64,000 bases of DNA from assembly GCA_002104945.1 (NCBI GenBank), contig MCFH01000025.1:1-64000 (forward strand), given 5' to 3'. The notes beneath the pieces are model-generated. The model was not told the origin of the DNA and did not search any database. It saw nothing but the letters and a program-made list of their open reading frames with translations. The position numbers and the translations under genes were made by a program. Position 1 is the stretch's first letter. Every line of letters starts with the position of its first letter. The stretch comes from Piromyces finnis (taxonomy: Eukaryota; Neocallimastigomycota; Neocallimastigomycetes; Neocallimastigales; Neocallimastigaceae). Of the stretch, positions 1 through 11,782 are shown piece after piece.

Positions 1-2040
1 ACTATTACAATTTTTTTATTTTAATTTTCTTATTTATTATTATCCTCATACAATGAGGACTTGCAATCATTAAAAAAAAAAAACTTTCAATTAAGGATTG
101 TCGCTTATTATTGGAATATTAACAATAATAAACTTTTTATTTTACGATTTCATTCAATAGTGCGTTTAAGCCTTACCAGCCATCTTGGCATCCATTTCTT
201 CAAGAGTAAGACCCTTACATTCAATAACGTAGAATTGAGAGTAAATCCAAGCGAGGAAACTGGCAGCAGCAAAAAGAATGAAAGTGTTAGTAGACCATTT
301 CTTCATGAGGAATGGACCAACAAAACCAATAATCCAATTGTTTAAGAAGTTAGAGACAGTACCAACAGCAGAACCCTTAACTCTGACACGAAGTGGGAAA
401 ACTTCAGCTTGGTAAACCCATGGAACTGGACCCCAAGTCCAAGCGAATGAGAATACGAATAAGAAAACGGAAGCAACAGCAGCGTATTGCCATCCCTTGA
501 TTGGTTGTTCAATGAACTTACCATTAGCATCCTTCTTACCACCAGTTAACTTAGAGCAAGCCCAAGTAGAAAGATGGAAGACCATCATCATAAGAGAACC
601 AATAACTAAAGAGTCTTACGACCTAATCTTTCAATACCCCACATACCTGGGAAGGTGGAAACAAAGTTAACGAGGTTGTTGACGTTTGGTAATACAACAG
701 TAGACATAACCTTGTTGAAACCCATTTCAGAGTAAATTTGACTTTGGTAGTACATAATAACGTTAATACCAGTCCATTGTTGGAAAAGTTGCATTAAGAA
801 AGTAATGAAAGTACGACGACGAATGACGGAACTGAAAAGTTTCACCGAATGAAGAGGAACCAGCAGCACGAGTAGCAGCAACATCTTCTTGAATAGCCTT
901 AAGTTCTTCTTGAACAACAGCATCAGAAGTAGAGGCGGCATTAAGCTTAGCAAGAATTTCAACAGCTTCTTCATCACGATCCTTAGAACATAACCATCTT
1001 GGGGACTTTGGAACGAAGCACATAAGAGTAGCAAGACCAAGACCTGGAACAACTTGTAATAAAAGAGCTAATCTCCATTCAAGGTTAGAGATTTCTTCAT
1101 CACCCTTTCTAGTGAAAGAAAGTAAACCTTCTGGCTTACGGTTAGTCTTGTACCAGATAAGAGCATTGATAAGAGAAGCAACAATAATACCAAAAGTAGT
1201 CATAAGTTGATAACAAGAAGAAAGAGTACTCTAAGGTTAGATGGAGCAACTTCTGAAATGTAGGTTGGGCAAAGTACACCATTACAAACCAATAGAAAGA
1301 CCAGTGATAAGACGACCAATGGCAATCATAACAGAGGAACGGATAGAAGAACCTTGAATAATAGCACCACAGGTGAAGATACAAGCACCAACCATAATGG
1401 TTCTTTGACGACCAAACTTTTCACCAAGGTAAGTAGCCATAAGAGCACCACAAAGAGCACCAAGAACGAAACTAGAAGTAATAACACCTTCAAGGAAAGC
1501 CTTATTACCTTTTTCTTCTAAATCACGGTACATAGCCTTTGAGGCATCATCAGTAGATTCACCAACTTCATCAATAGCTTTTCCCTTCCATTCGTGGAAT
1601 CTGAAGAAAATACGGAATGAGTCCATAACAAGAACAACATTCATAACACCAACTTCATAACCAAAAAGAAGACCACCAAGTGAGGCGGTAACAGCGACTA
1701 AAAATTGAAAGCTGTTCATTTTTTTTTAAAAAAAAAATTAAACTTAAATTAAACTTAAATTAATATTATTATTAATAATAATGATTTTTTTTTAAAAGAA
1801 AATTTATTTCTTTTATACAAAATTTCAATATAAAGATAAAATCATAATATTTAATTATAATTATATATAATTAATTGTATTTGTATATAAATTATTTTAA
1901 ATTAATAATTATTTTCAATTTATTTTAATATGTTATGATTATTGCTTTATTATATTTATTATTTTATGAATATTAAAATTTAATTTTAATTCTTTCGAGA
2001 ATTAAAAATAAATATTAAAATAAATTATAATATAATATTT
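1..2040. repeat. Left arm of a giant inverted repeat
   Basis: The reverse complement of this stretch matches 3513-5555 almost base for base, including the non-coding DNA on both sides of the sugar porter gene. The match runs to base 1, so the outer end of this arm may lie outside the window. Differences seen are mostly single-base indels in short runs. The arms are separated by about 1.5 kb of low-complexity DNA. Confidence 0.95.
166..1719 (-). pseudogene. MFS sugar porter, left-arm copy, frameshifted
   Basis: This encodes a sugar/H+ symporter-type transporter of the major facilitator superfamily, about 517 residues if read through, expected in the plasma membrane with 12 membrane segments. 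Seen in order are GGLLFGYEVGV in the first helix, GEKFGRQRT in the loop after helix 2, VPKSPRWL before the central loop, QQWTGIN followed by MYY in helix 7, and WGPVPWVYQAEVFP in helix 10. The start is the ATG at 1719. Four single-base indels break the frame: an extra T near 1285, a missing G near 1230, an extra A near 840 and a missing T near 613. At each site the right-arm copy is in frame, so these are probably sequence errors rather than gene death. Codons are C/T-ending and GC-rich against the surrounding DNA, suggesting high expression. The exact sugar cannot be told. Confidence 0.85.
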
Positions 2041-3512
2041 AACTTATATATAATAAACTTTACATTTGTTTCAAAAATGTACACAAAATTTATATTATAT
2101 TATATTATTATATTATAATATATTATATTATATTATTTATTATATTATATTATATTTATTATATTATTTTATTTATATTAATATTATATTATATTATATT
2201 ATATTATATATTATATTATATTATATTATATTTATTATATTATATTATATTATATATATTTATTATATTATATTATATTATATATATTATAATTATATTA
2301 TATTATATTATATTATATTATATTATATTATATTATTATTTATATTATATATTATATTATATTATATTATTTTATATTATATTATATTATATTATATTAT
2401 ATTATATTATATTATATTAATATTATATTATATTATATTATATTATATTATATTATATATTTATATTATATTATATTATTTATATTATATTATATTATTT
2501 ATATTATAATTATATTAATATTATATTATATTATATTTTTTATTATATTATATTATATATATATATATATTATATTATATTATATATATTATTATATTAT
2601 TATATTATATTATATTATATTATATTATATTATTTATATTATATTATATTTATATTATATTATATTATATTATATTATATTATATTATATTATATTATAT
2701 TATATTATATTATATTTATTATTTATATTATTTATATTATATTATATTATATTATATTATATTATATTATATTATATTATATTATATTATATTATATTAT
2801 ATTATATATTATATTATATTATATTATATTATATTATTATATTATATATATTATATTATATTATATTATATTATATTATTATATTATTTATAATTATATT
2901 ATATTATATTATATATTATATTATATTATATATTTATATTATATTATATTATATTTATTATTATATTATATTATTATTATATTATATTATATTATTTATT
3001 TATTTATATTATATTATATTATAAAAATCATAAGATAAACTTAATAAAATAATAATTTATATTTTTATTAAAATTTTTTAATTTATAATATTTAAAGTTT
3101 AGTAATTATTAGGAATTATATAAATTTAACTTTTATTTTAAATATTTTTAATAAATTGATAAAAATAATATTTTTTAAATAACACATAAAATTTATGAAT
3201 TTTTAATTTTTTTAAGATTAAATATATTTTATTATTTACTAATAATAATTTAACATTTTTTAAATTATAAAAGAAATTATAATATTTTACAAAATTTAAA
3301 ATTTGAATAAAGTTTTTTATTAAATAATAAATATCCTCTTAAAATGAAACACTAAATTATTAAATATATATTAAAAGAAAATATTTTAATATATATTTAA
3401 TATTGTAATAACCAATAAATTTACATCTCAATTGTTTAAATAAAAAAGGTTAATAATAAATTTAAATTGTAAAAAATAATTTATTTAATTAATTATAAAA
3501 ATTTCTATTTAT
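2041..3512. repeat. ATTAT-type low-complexity spacer of the inverted repeat
   Basis: From about 2090 to 3020 the sequence is nearly pure TATAT/ATTAT repeat with irregular 3- to 9-base variants. From 3021 to 3512 it is unique AT-rich DNA with no gene. It forms the centre of the palindrome. Open frames inside it encode only Tyr/Ile/Leu runs and are not genes. Confidence 0.9.
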
Positions 3513-5555
3513 AAAATATTATATTATAATTTATTTTAATATTTATTTTTAATTCTCGAAAGAATTAAAATTAAATTTTAATATTCATAAATATAATAAA
3601 TATAATAAAGCAATAATCATAACATATTAAAATAAATTGAAAATAATTATTAATTTAAAAATAATTTATATACAAATACAATTAATTATATATAATTATA
3701 ATTAAATATTATGATTTTATCTTTATATTGAAATTTTGTATAAAAGAAATAAATTTTCTTTTAAAAAAAAATCATTATTATTTAATAATAATATTAATTT
3801 AAGTTTAATTTAAGTTTAATTTTTTTTTTAAAAAAAAAATGAACAGCTTTCAATTTTTAGTCGCTGTTACCGCCTCACTTGGTGGTCTTCTTTTGGTTAT
3901 GAAGTTGGTGTTATGAATGTTGTTCTTGTTATGGACTCATTCCGTATTTTCTTCAGATTCCACGAATGGAAGGGAAAAGCTATTGATGAAGTTGGTGAAT
4001 CTACTGATGATGCCTCAAAGGCTATGTACCGTGATTTAGAAGAAAAAGGTAATAAGGCTTTCCTTGAAGGTGTTATTACTTCTAGTTTCGTTCTTGGTGC
4101 TCTTTGTGGTGCTCTTATGGCTACTTACCTTGGTGAAAAGTTTGGTCGTCAAAGAACCATTATGGTTTGGTGCTTGTATCTTCACCTGTGGTGCTATTAT
4201 TCAAGGTTCTTCTATCCGTTCCTCTGTTATGATTGCCATTGGTCGTCTTATCACTGGTCTTTCTATTGGTTGTAATGGTGTACTTTGCCCAACCTACATT
4301 TCAGAAGTTGCTCCATCTAACCTTAGAGGTACTCTTTCTTCTTGTTATCAACTTATGACTACTTTTGGTATTATTGTTGCTTCTCTTATCAATGCTCTTA
4401 TCTGGTACAAGACTAACCGTAAGCCAGAAGGTTTACTTTCTTTCACTAGAAAGGGTGATGAAGAAATCTCTAACCTTGAATGGAGATTAGCTCTTTTATT
4501 ACAAGTTGTTCCAGGTCTTTGGTCTTGCTACTCTTATGTGCTTCGTTCCAAAGTCCCCAAGATGGTTATGTTCTAAGGATCGTGATGAAGAAGCTGTTGA
4601 AATTCTTGCTAAGCTTAATGCCGCCTCTACTTCTGATGCTGTTGTTCAAGAAGAACTTAAGGCTATTCAAGAAGATGTTGCTGCTACTCGTGCTGCTGGT
4701 TCCTCTTCATTCGGTGAACTTTTCAGTTCCGTCATTCGTCGTCGTACTTTCATTACTTTCTTAATGCAACTTTTCCAACAATGGACTGGTATTAACGTTA
4801 TTATGTACTACCAAAGTCAAATTTACTCTGAAATGGGTTTCAACAAGGTTATGTCTACTGTTGTATTACCAAACGTCAACAACCTCGTTAACTTTGTTTC
4901 CACCTTCCAGGTATGTGGGGTATTGAAAGATTAGGTCGTAAGACTCTTTTAGTTATTGGTTCTCTTATGATGATGGTCTTCCATCTTTCTACTTGGGCTT
5001 GCTCTAAGTTAACTGGTGGTAAGAAGGATGCTAATGGTAAGTTCATTGAACAACCAATCAAGGGATGGCAATACGCTGCTGTTGCTTCCGTTTTCTTATT
5101 CGTATTCTCATTCGCTTGGACTTGGGGTCCAGTTCCATGGGTTTACCAAGCTGAAGTTTTCCCACTTCGTGTCAGAGTTAAGGGTTCTGCTGTTGGTACT
5201 GTCTCTAACTTCTTAAACAATTGGATTATTGGTTTTGTTGGTCCATTCCTCATGAAGAAATGGTCTACTAACACTTTCATTCTTTTTGCTGCTGCCAGTT
5301 TCCTCGCTTGGATTTACTCTCAATTCTACGTTATTGAATGTAAGGGTCTTACTCTTGAAGAAATGGATGCCAAGATGGCTGGTAAGGCTTAAACGCACTA
5401 TTGAATGAAATCGTAAAATAAAAGTTTATTATTGTTAATATTCCAATAATAAGCGACAATCCTTAATTGAAAGTTTTTTTTTTTAATGATTGCAAGTCCT
5501 CATTGTATGAGGATAATAATAAATAAGAAAATTAAAATAAAAAAATTGTAATAGT
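3513..5555. repeat. Right arm of the giant inverted repeat
   Basis: This is the inverted match of 1-2040. The match ends at 5555 only because the left arm reaches base 1 of the window, so the true outer boundary may lie further out. Confidence 0.95.
3839..5392 (+). pseudogene. MFS sugar porter, right-arm copy, frameshifted
   Basis: This is the second copy of the transporter described for the left arm, in opposite orientation, with ATG at 3839 and stop at 5392. It carries its own four indels: one T short at 3891-3894, an extra T near 4167, an extra T near 4520 and one C short near 4909. At all four sites the left arm keeps the reading frame. The C-terminus ends in GLTLEEMDAKMAGKA, matching the usual sugar-porter C-terminal motif around GxTLEE. 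A consensus of the two arms gives one continuous frame, so at least one functional gene probably exists here. Confidence 0.85.
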
Positions 5556-5958
5556 AATAATAGGATAAGAAAATAGAACTTAATAAATTATAGAAAATAA
5601 TAAATAATTTCTACATAAATTAAAAAGAAAAAACCTAAATATAAATTAATGTAAAGCTTAATTTTAATTGGTTTAATTAAAAAATAATAAATTTGTAAAA
5701 ATAAAAATAAATAGATAAACCTTTATTATTTAAGGGATTTATATAAAAGGTTATTTATTGTTGAAAGATTTGTAGTTGTTAAAGAAAATGGTAGTCATTC
5801 TTTTTTTTTTTCCTTCTCCTTTTTTTATTTTTATTTAAATTGTATTGTTAAAAAAGATGATAATTTCCTTTTAAAATGTTATGTATTTGATTGAAGGTTG
5901 AACGTTTTTTAGGTGTATGGTATGAAAAAGGCATAAAGCTTTGATTTGATTTGGTAAT
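5556..5958. other. Intergenic DNA between inverted repeat and LINEs
   Basis: AT-rich DNA with T-rich and pyrimidine runs near 5800-5830. No gene is recognised. The part nearest 5958 is probably the upstream portion of LINE B. Confidence 0.6.
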
Positions 5959-5977
5959 ATGAAAATTATAGTTCTTT

Positions 5978-5991
5978 ATCCGTGGTATTCG
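5978..5991 (+). repeat. Left target-site duplication of LINE A
   Basis: The 14 bases ATCCGTGGTATTCG recur exactly at 11769-11782, right after the poly(A) tail. This defines both ends of the LINE A insertion. Confidence 0.9.
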
Positions 5992-7013
5992 TGCCTTCAT
6001 TTATTTAATAAATGTAGTTTCTCAAGGGGGTCTACTCATGCTCATGGTACTGAGAGAGTAGAAAGAATTAAATCCAAGTATTGCGCAATGGATACTTGGT
6101 TAGTCTTTATTTGGAAATATTATTAGGACTAAGCTCATGGTACTGAGCGAACAGAGTTGATAATTTGAGTGTTAGTTGTTATATCATATATCCCTTACAC
6201 CTTCAACTTATTTTTTAGATAGTAGTTGCTTTAACAACTTTTATAACATATTATTTTAAACTTAAAATTGTTTGATTCGGTAGTATTAAATACTGATTTT
6301 GAATATTTCTTGATTTCTTTTTATTTTAGCTTTCATCGATAATTTGTTATCCCAGTTTACTACTTATTCTCTTTGTTCTTTTATTCCTTTTTTATTCTTT
6401 ATATGTTGATTAGTCAGATAGTTTTGTTTTTTCAGTTATTGGTTATTCCTTTCATTTATTCTTGAGTTTCGTGTGGGGTGCAGCTTTCATTACTATAATC
6501 ATATTTAATCTTTTATTTTTTCTATTTTTATTATTTACGAGGGGCGCGGCTTTTTTTTATTTTTCCTTTATGATTTTATATGATTCTAGTAATATCTTTT
6601 TTTATTTCTTATTTTTTTGTAACTCTAGATTTTCCAAGGAATCTCTTTTCTACTAACATTCTTTTGTATACTTTTTCTATCTCTTTTCTATATATATTAT
6701 TTCTTATACTTTATATTATATGTATATTTATATATCTGATAACTTAATTAGGTTTATTATGGACTATTATGGTAAGTATTAACACCTTTTTTTCTTTAAC
6801 ATTTCTATTATCAAAGCTTCTATCCTGGAAAATCGAGTATTCTATTTTTATATTGTAAATACTACTCTTGTTTCAATTTTATCTTTAAAAAAAAAAAAAA
6901 AAAAAAAATTTTATTATGTTTACCCAAAATTCTTCAACTTTTTTCCATTATTTTTGTTTATAAACAACTTTTCACTCTTATTATCTCTCTACCTTACAAC
7001 ATAAACAACCTAT
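5992..7013 (+). other. LINE A 5' leader with stem-loops
   Basis: No long ORF. Four potential hairpins lie in its first 170 bases: CATTTAT with ATAAATG near 5998-6014; CTACTC with GAGTAG, enclosing CTCA/TGAG, near 6032-6061; CCAAGTAT with ATACTTGG near 6075-6100; and GCTCA tggtac TGAGC near 6133-6148. The 15-mer GCTCATGGTACTGAG occurs twice. A run of about 22 A sits at 6886-6908, resembling an internal poly(A) tail. Confidence 0.6.
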
Positions 7014-7265
7014 ATGAATGTTCAATTTCAACAATCAGAATCAACACAATACAATAATCATCCAATAAATTATACAATTCTTATTAATATAAAGAGCTTT
7101 CAAAATACCAGTTATAATACAGAAATCCAAAGTGATAGATATTCAAAATTTATCTTCCCGTTTAAAGTCTTCAGTAGAGTTAGAACTAAGTTTGTCAACA
7201 ACTTAGCCACTTTTCCAGTTATAAATTTAAAATATTGTTTGACAAATAATCCACTTGCTATATAA
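7014..7265 (+). CDS. Small ORF upstream of the LINE A polyprotein
   Basis: An 83-codon ATG frame just before the long LINE ORF. It has no recognisable domain, is rich in Asn, Ser and Thr, and has no CCHC knuckle or RNA-binding motif. It could be a remnant of ORF1 or a chance frame in the leader. The gap to the next ATG is 122 bases of T-rich sequence. Confidence 0.3.
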   Translation: MNVQFQQSESTQYNNHPINYTILINIKSFQNTSYNTEIQSDRYSKFIFPFKVFSRVRTKFVNNLATFPVINLKYCLTNNPLAI

Positions 7266-7387
7266 TATATCCGTCTTTACTATTATTATTTTTATTTTAC
7301 TATATATTTTATTTCATTATCTTATTTATATCATTATATCAATACTTCAAACTATTAATATCTATTGTCATAATAAGTTCTTTCAAA

Positions 7388-9064
7388 ATGAACAATACCA
7401 ATTGTACTGTACCTACCTTACGACGTGGTCTTCGTTTCTTCGGATCTAACTCCAATAAATCATATCTAATTTTTATCCATGATCTTAGTTCATGGTCAAA
7501 ACAACGACTAATGGAATTTCTTTTAAAGGACATTCAACCTTTCAATGATATTCTTCAATCCCTCACCAAAAAATATTCACAATCACTCGGTATCTATTTC
7601 ATTCTTAAAGTCAATGGAAAATGTCCGCTTAAAGCCATGTTACTTATACACTCACTTTCTGAAAAACTCCCAATCTCTAGTAAAATATCTTGGAAATTCA
7701 TTGATAAGCTCAAAAACAATAGATCATACAAAAACAAACGATCTATCAAATCTACTACTGGTCCACTCTCTGACGATTTCTATTTTAGTCATCTAAGCTC
7801 TAATGCTTCCTTTTTCAACTTATGTACTTGTTGGAACATCAATGGTTGGAACCCGGAGAAAAAGGACGGTGTTTTATACTTCATCTCTGTTTTCAAACCT
7901 GTATGTGTCTGTCTTCAAGAAGTAGGTAACAGCCAATTCCTCTGTGGTAATGCAATTTCCTCCCCATGCCTACTGAACTATAAACCAGTACACAGACGTG
8001 CTAATCCTAAAGTTCCAGGTATGAGAGGACTTTACATTGGTGTTCATAATTCTTGTTCCTTTACTCCTGAACCTCTTCTATATAAGTACATCATTTCAGT
8101 TACAATATTGTCATTTTGGAACCAGAGATGTACCATTGGTAATATTTACTTCCCGCAAACTAGATGGCCGGATGCTAGATTAATTGCCTTTGATGAACTT
8201 GATAAGTGGTTAACAACGCATAACAAATTCAACCACCCAGCTATCCTTGTAGGAGACTTTAATATGTCAGCTATTAAAATCAAATCTTATATATCACAAC
8301 ACTTCCCGGATTGGACTATGGCTGAGTTAACTGGTAATAATTTTACCTGGGAAAAAGGATCTAAATCTTCATGCATTGATCATATTATATACAACAAAGC
8401 TATGACAGAACACATAAACAAATCTTCAGTTTGTGAAGTTTTCCACGATGTTTCTGATCACAAACCGATCCTTGTGTCTTGTAAAAAGACTCTTCGGATG
8501 ATTTCAAAAAAGCCTAAGAAGACCTTTAAGTGGTCAAGTCATATCTGTAACACAAAGTGTTCTGACATTCTTACTAGTAATCGCTTTGCTGTTCTAGCTT
8601 CCGAGCTTGAAGCTAATTGCGATAGCCTTTCGGCTGACGATATGGTTTCAAGATTTTTAGATACTTCCAAAACTATAGGTAAAGAAATAAAAGCCATTGT
8701 GCCTGCAGATTTAAAAGGTCCAGCATTCCATTGCCCTCAATACATCAAAAACTTATCACATGAAAAACACCTGGCTTACAAAAATATTAAGCCCCTTTCA
8801 GATTGCGCTGACATGGAAAATTATCTTAACCAGTTCTCCATATACCAAAATCTATGTAATACCATCAAAAAGGTTAAGAGCAAATTCAGATCCAATCTCT
8901 ATAAAGCTAATATTGTTCTATCGGTAAACATTTTATTGATAAAAGCTTTAGACAAGGTTGGAAAGGCCTTAAAAAACTTGCCAAACCAAGTTATTCGTCC
9001 TCCCATGTTTCAACTATTAAGGACAAGAATGGCAAGGATTTATTTACTCCTCAAGAACAATTAA
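7388..9064 (+). CDS. LINE A ORF2 N-terminal part: EEP endonuclease
   Basis: This 558-residue open frame starts at ATG 7388. Residues 1 to about 130 form an uncharacterised N-terminal region, also seen in LINE B. An APE-type endonuclease that nicks target DNA follows at about residues 135-370. Its active-site motifs are visible: CWNINGWN, CLQEV (metal-binding Glu), LVGDFNMS (Asp/Asn), SCIDHIIYN (Asp) and VSDHKPILV (final Asp-His pair). All key residues seem present, so the nuclease itself looks intact. The frame is lost at about 9062, where coding continues in another frame toward the RT, most likely through a one-base indel. Confidence 0.85.
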   Translation: MNNTNCTVPTLRRGLRFFGSNSNKSYLIFIHDLSSWSKQRLMEFLLKDIQPFNDILQSLTKKYSQSLGIYFILKVNGKCPLKAMLLIHSLSEKLPISSKISWKFIDKLKNNRSYKNKRSIKSTTGPLSDDFYFSHLSSNASFFNLCTCWNINGWNPEKKDGVLYFISVFKPVCVCLQEVGNSQFLCGNAISSPCLLNYKPVHRRANPKVPGMRGLYIGVHNSCSFTPEPLLYKYIISVTILSFWNQRCTIGNIYFPQTRWPDARLIAFDELDKWLTTHNKFNHPAILVGDFNMSAIKIKSYISQHFPDWTMAELTGNNFTWEKGSKSSCIDHIIYNKAMTEHINKSSVCEVFHDVSDHKPILVSCKKTLRMISKKPKKTFKWSSHICNTKCSDILTSNRFAVLASELEANCDSLSADDMVSRFLDTSKTIGKEIKAIVPADLKGPAFHCPQYIKNLSHEKHLAYKNIKPLSDCADMENYLNQFSIYQNLCNTIKKVKSKFRSNLYKANIVLSVNILLIKALDKVGKALKNLPNQVIRPPMFQLLRTRMARIYLLLKNN

Positions 9065-10201
9065 AACGTTGGGCTGAACATTATGAAAATCTTGCATCTG
9101 ATGTTACAAATCACAGCTTAAATCGTGGTTACTGGGAAAGAGCCTTCCAATTCAACCATATCAATCAAATAGCATGGGATATAAATGGTCCCATTTCTAT
9201 TGAGGAAATTAGAAATGTTGTTCTGTCAATGAAGAATAACAAGGCTCCAGGTCCCGATGGTATCCCAATTGAATTTTTCAAAGCTTTCTTTTGTAACGAA
9301 GAACTGGAGAAAGAACATAAGTCTGCTGGAAATTGTCTTAAATTAATTTTTTAATAAAATCTGGAATGGTTCCTTTCCTTTGAAATGGAACTCTGCTTCC
9401 ATTGTTTCTATTCCAAAGAAAGGCGATCTTTCAGACTGTAATAATTATCGTGGTATTTCTCTCATCAATGTAGGTCTTAAAATTATTTCAAAAATTGTAA
9501 CTAATAGAATTTCAAAGTATGCTCTTTCTCATAATTTTATAAGACCTGAGCAATTTGGTTTTCGCAATAAAGAAGAATGTATTAGCTTATTTATTTCCAT
9601 TAGAGAAATCTGTCAAAGAAGGAAATTTAAAGGAAAAGCCACTTATGTCGCCTTTCTAGACCTTAAAAAAGCATACGACTCAGTTCCTATTTTTAATATC
9701 CTTACAAAGTTATATAAATTAGGTATACGTGGTAAATGTTTTGATTTTCTCAATAATCTCTACTCTACCTCTAAAGTTCGTGCACGTTTCTTGGATATGC
9801 TTTCCAATGAATTCCCTGTAAACCGTGGTGTAAGACAAGGATGTCCTCTTTCTCCTATACTGTTTAACCTCTTTATCAATGATATTTTAAATAAATGTGA
9901 AAGGCTTGGAGTTAGCTTAGGTAATAAACGTTGTTGTGGTGGCCTTTTCGCTGATGACATTGTTTTGATTGCTCCTAGTAAGAAGAACCTTCAAAAGATG
10001 CTCAATCTAGTCCTTGATTGGGCTAATTTAAATGAAATGTCTTTTGGAATAAATAAATGTGCAACTATTGTTGTTAAACCTATCAACTTTAATAGATCCC
10101 CTAGTTATGTCGACCCAACATTTTACATCGGTATGTACTCGATTCCAAAGGTTTCTTGCTATACTTATTTGGAATCCCATTCGACGAAGATCTTTCTTTG
10201 A
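9065..10201 (+). pseudogene. LINE A reverse transcriptase, frameshifted
   Basis: Coding similarity continues from 9065 with KNNKAPGPDGIP (RT block 0/1, near 9233). It shifts frame again near 9320-9350, where two in-frame stops occur. The main RT frame at 9380-10201 shows SIVSIPKKGD, NYRGISL, FLDLKKAYDSVP (first catalytic Asp), GVRQGCPLSPILF and LFADDIVLIA (the F-A-D-D catalytic pair). These motifs are typical of non-LTR RT. The enzyme would copy LINE RNA at the nicked target. Breaks at both ends mean it cannot be made as one protein from the sequence as given. Confidence 0.85.
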
Positions 10202-11686
10202 CTCCTATTCTGTCTAATATGTACAAAAAAGTTCAGAAATCTTTATTCTCTTTTAAGAACTTCCTCACCAACAATTGTGTTCCTATTGGCTTAAAAAAAC
10301 ATAGTAATTCATTCTTATATTTTAAGCAAAGTCTCTTATTATGCTCCTTTGCTTGGTTCCAACAAAAATAGAACTAGAAGAGTCCAATCTCTTATCAATA
10401 CTGCTGTTTTATGGAGTGTCAATAGCTTTCACAATAAAAGTTTTAATAACAAAGATTTTGTTTTTGAACGAAATTCATTTATTAGTCTGTATGCTCTTAC
10501 AAGAGATATGAAGATCCCTACCCTTTCAGGTATTTGTGCTGCGCAACAAGTGAAATGCTTTGTTAAATGGAGAAAATCAAATTGTATAATTAAAGACCTC
10601 GTCCGATCTATTCCTCCCATGTCTCATTACTCTTGGGCCAAAGAATCTTGTTCACTACATAAGAAGCTTATGAAAATAAATATTAAAAGTACTAAAGATA
10701 TTAGAGAATATTATTGGAATAATAGTAGCCTAAATAATGGAAGTAAAGCCCTCAGATATACTAACAACAAATTCCTTAATTCAAATCGCCTAATGCATAT
10801 CGGTCTCAACAAACCTCACTTAAATTTAGGAATTACCTGGATTATTCGTATTCGATGCGGTTATGAAAATACTACCCGAATTGCTATTGCCAGTAATAGA
10901 GTTACTCCTGACTGCCCTCGTGTCTGTCCATGTTGCGGATATGACGAACAATCTTTTTACCATTGGATATTAGAATGTTCTGCATTCTCTGAATACAGAG
11001 CTTCTTCACTTAGCTTTCTTGACGATCTTTTTACCCTTTTTTACAATAAATATAAGAATCAATTCATCACATACTTACTCCCCGAAACGGAAGTAAGAAA
11101 AATAATTTATAACTATATTTTTACGTTCCTTCTTGGTGGAACTTTAGCTTATGATGAGCTACAAATCGATAAGGCGGAACAAAGACATTTGAATGAACAG
11201 CTTTACAGTTCATCGGGGTCTCATGTTCCATATGTAGAGGGTCTCGCGGCTTTTCTTACTAAAACAATCCCTATCATTAGTAGCTCTATGAAGCTACTTT
11301 TTGATAGGTTTAGTAAGACACCTAACGTAATCAAGAGCGCCGACGTCGTACCGATATGGCAAAGGAACATTTCCAATGTTCCGTACACAGGGTTCAATGT
11401 TAGTATTTCCTCAAATTCGAATGAAAACATTATGAACTCATGGGAGAGTTTAGTGGACACCACACTATCATACCTGATGTTACTTCTTTTTTTTATTTCA
11501 TTTAATTTATTAGGTAGGGACCAATCCCACACAGTACAAATTGCAGAGTTCATTGAACTTTTATGCAACTTAAATAATTATTTTATATTTTTTTATATTT
11601 ATATTTTTATTTATATATATTTTATTATTTTTATTTATTATTTATTATATCATTATCAATATGTATTATCACCTAATATTATGTAA
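10202..11686 (+). pseudogene. LINE A C-terminal region with zinc-binding motif
   Basis: The frame shifts at about 10190 and again near 10340, then stays open to 11686. It holds an RT-thumb-like region and a Cys-rich motif, CPCCGYDEQSFYHWILEC (near 10930-10985), matching the C-terminal zf-RVT type of zinc finger found after the RT in fungal and L1-like elements. The last 50 codons (Ile/Tyr/Phe) are read-through of T-rich 3' UTR. The poly(A) tail begins about 55 bases downstream. Confidence 0.75.
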
Positions 11687-11736
11687 TATCACTAATTAAG
11701 TAAGTAATAAATAAAAGATGTGTATTCTCTTCCTAG

Positions 11737-11768
<32 letters not shown>

Positions 11769-11772
<4 letters not shown>

Positions 11773-11782
11773 GTGGTATTCG
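11769..11782 (+). repeat. Right target-site duplication of LINE A
   Basis: Exact repeat of 5978-5991, directly after the terminal A run of LINE A. LINE B sequence resumes here. Confidence 0.9.

Larger units (their letters stand above)
5992..11768 (+). mobile_element. LINE A, near full-length EEP/RT non-LTR retrotransposon
   Basis: The element is about 5.8 kb. It has a structured 5' leader (5992-7013), a small ORF, a long ORF with N-terminal domain, exonuclease-endonuclease-phosphatase (EEP) endonuclease, reverse transcriptase and a C-terminal zinc motif, and a terminal A run at about 11740-11768. It is bounded by a perfect 14-bp target duplication. This layout fits the L1/Tx1/Tad-like group of LINEs with an APE-type nuclease; the exact clade is not determined. 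Several single-base frameshifts interrupt the RT and C-terminal parts. Confidence 0.9.

Noticed and set aside
2066-2509. 147-codon open frame in the ATTAT region
   Set aside because: It encodes only Ile, Tyr and Leu runs from the microsatellite and begins at a non-ATG or chance start.
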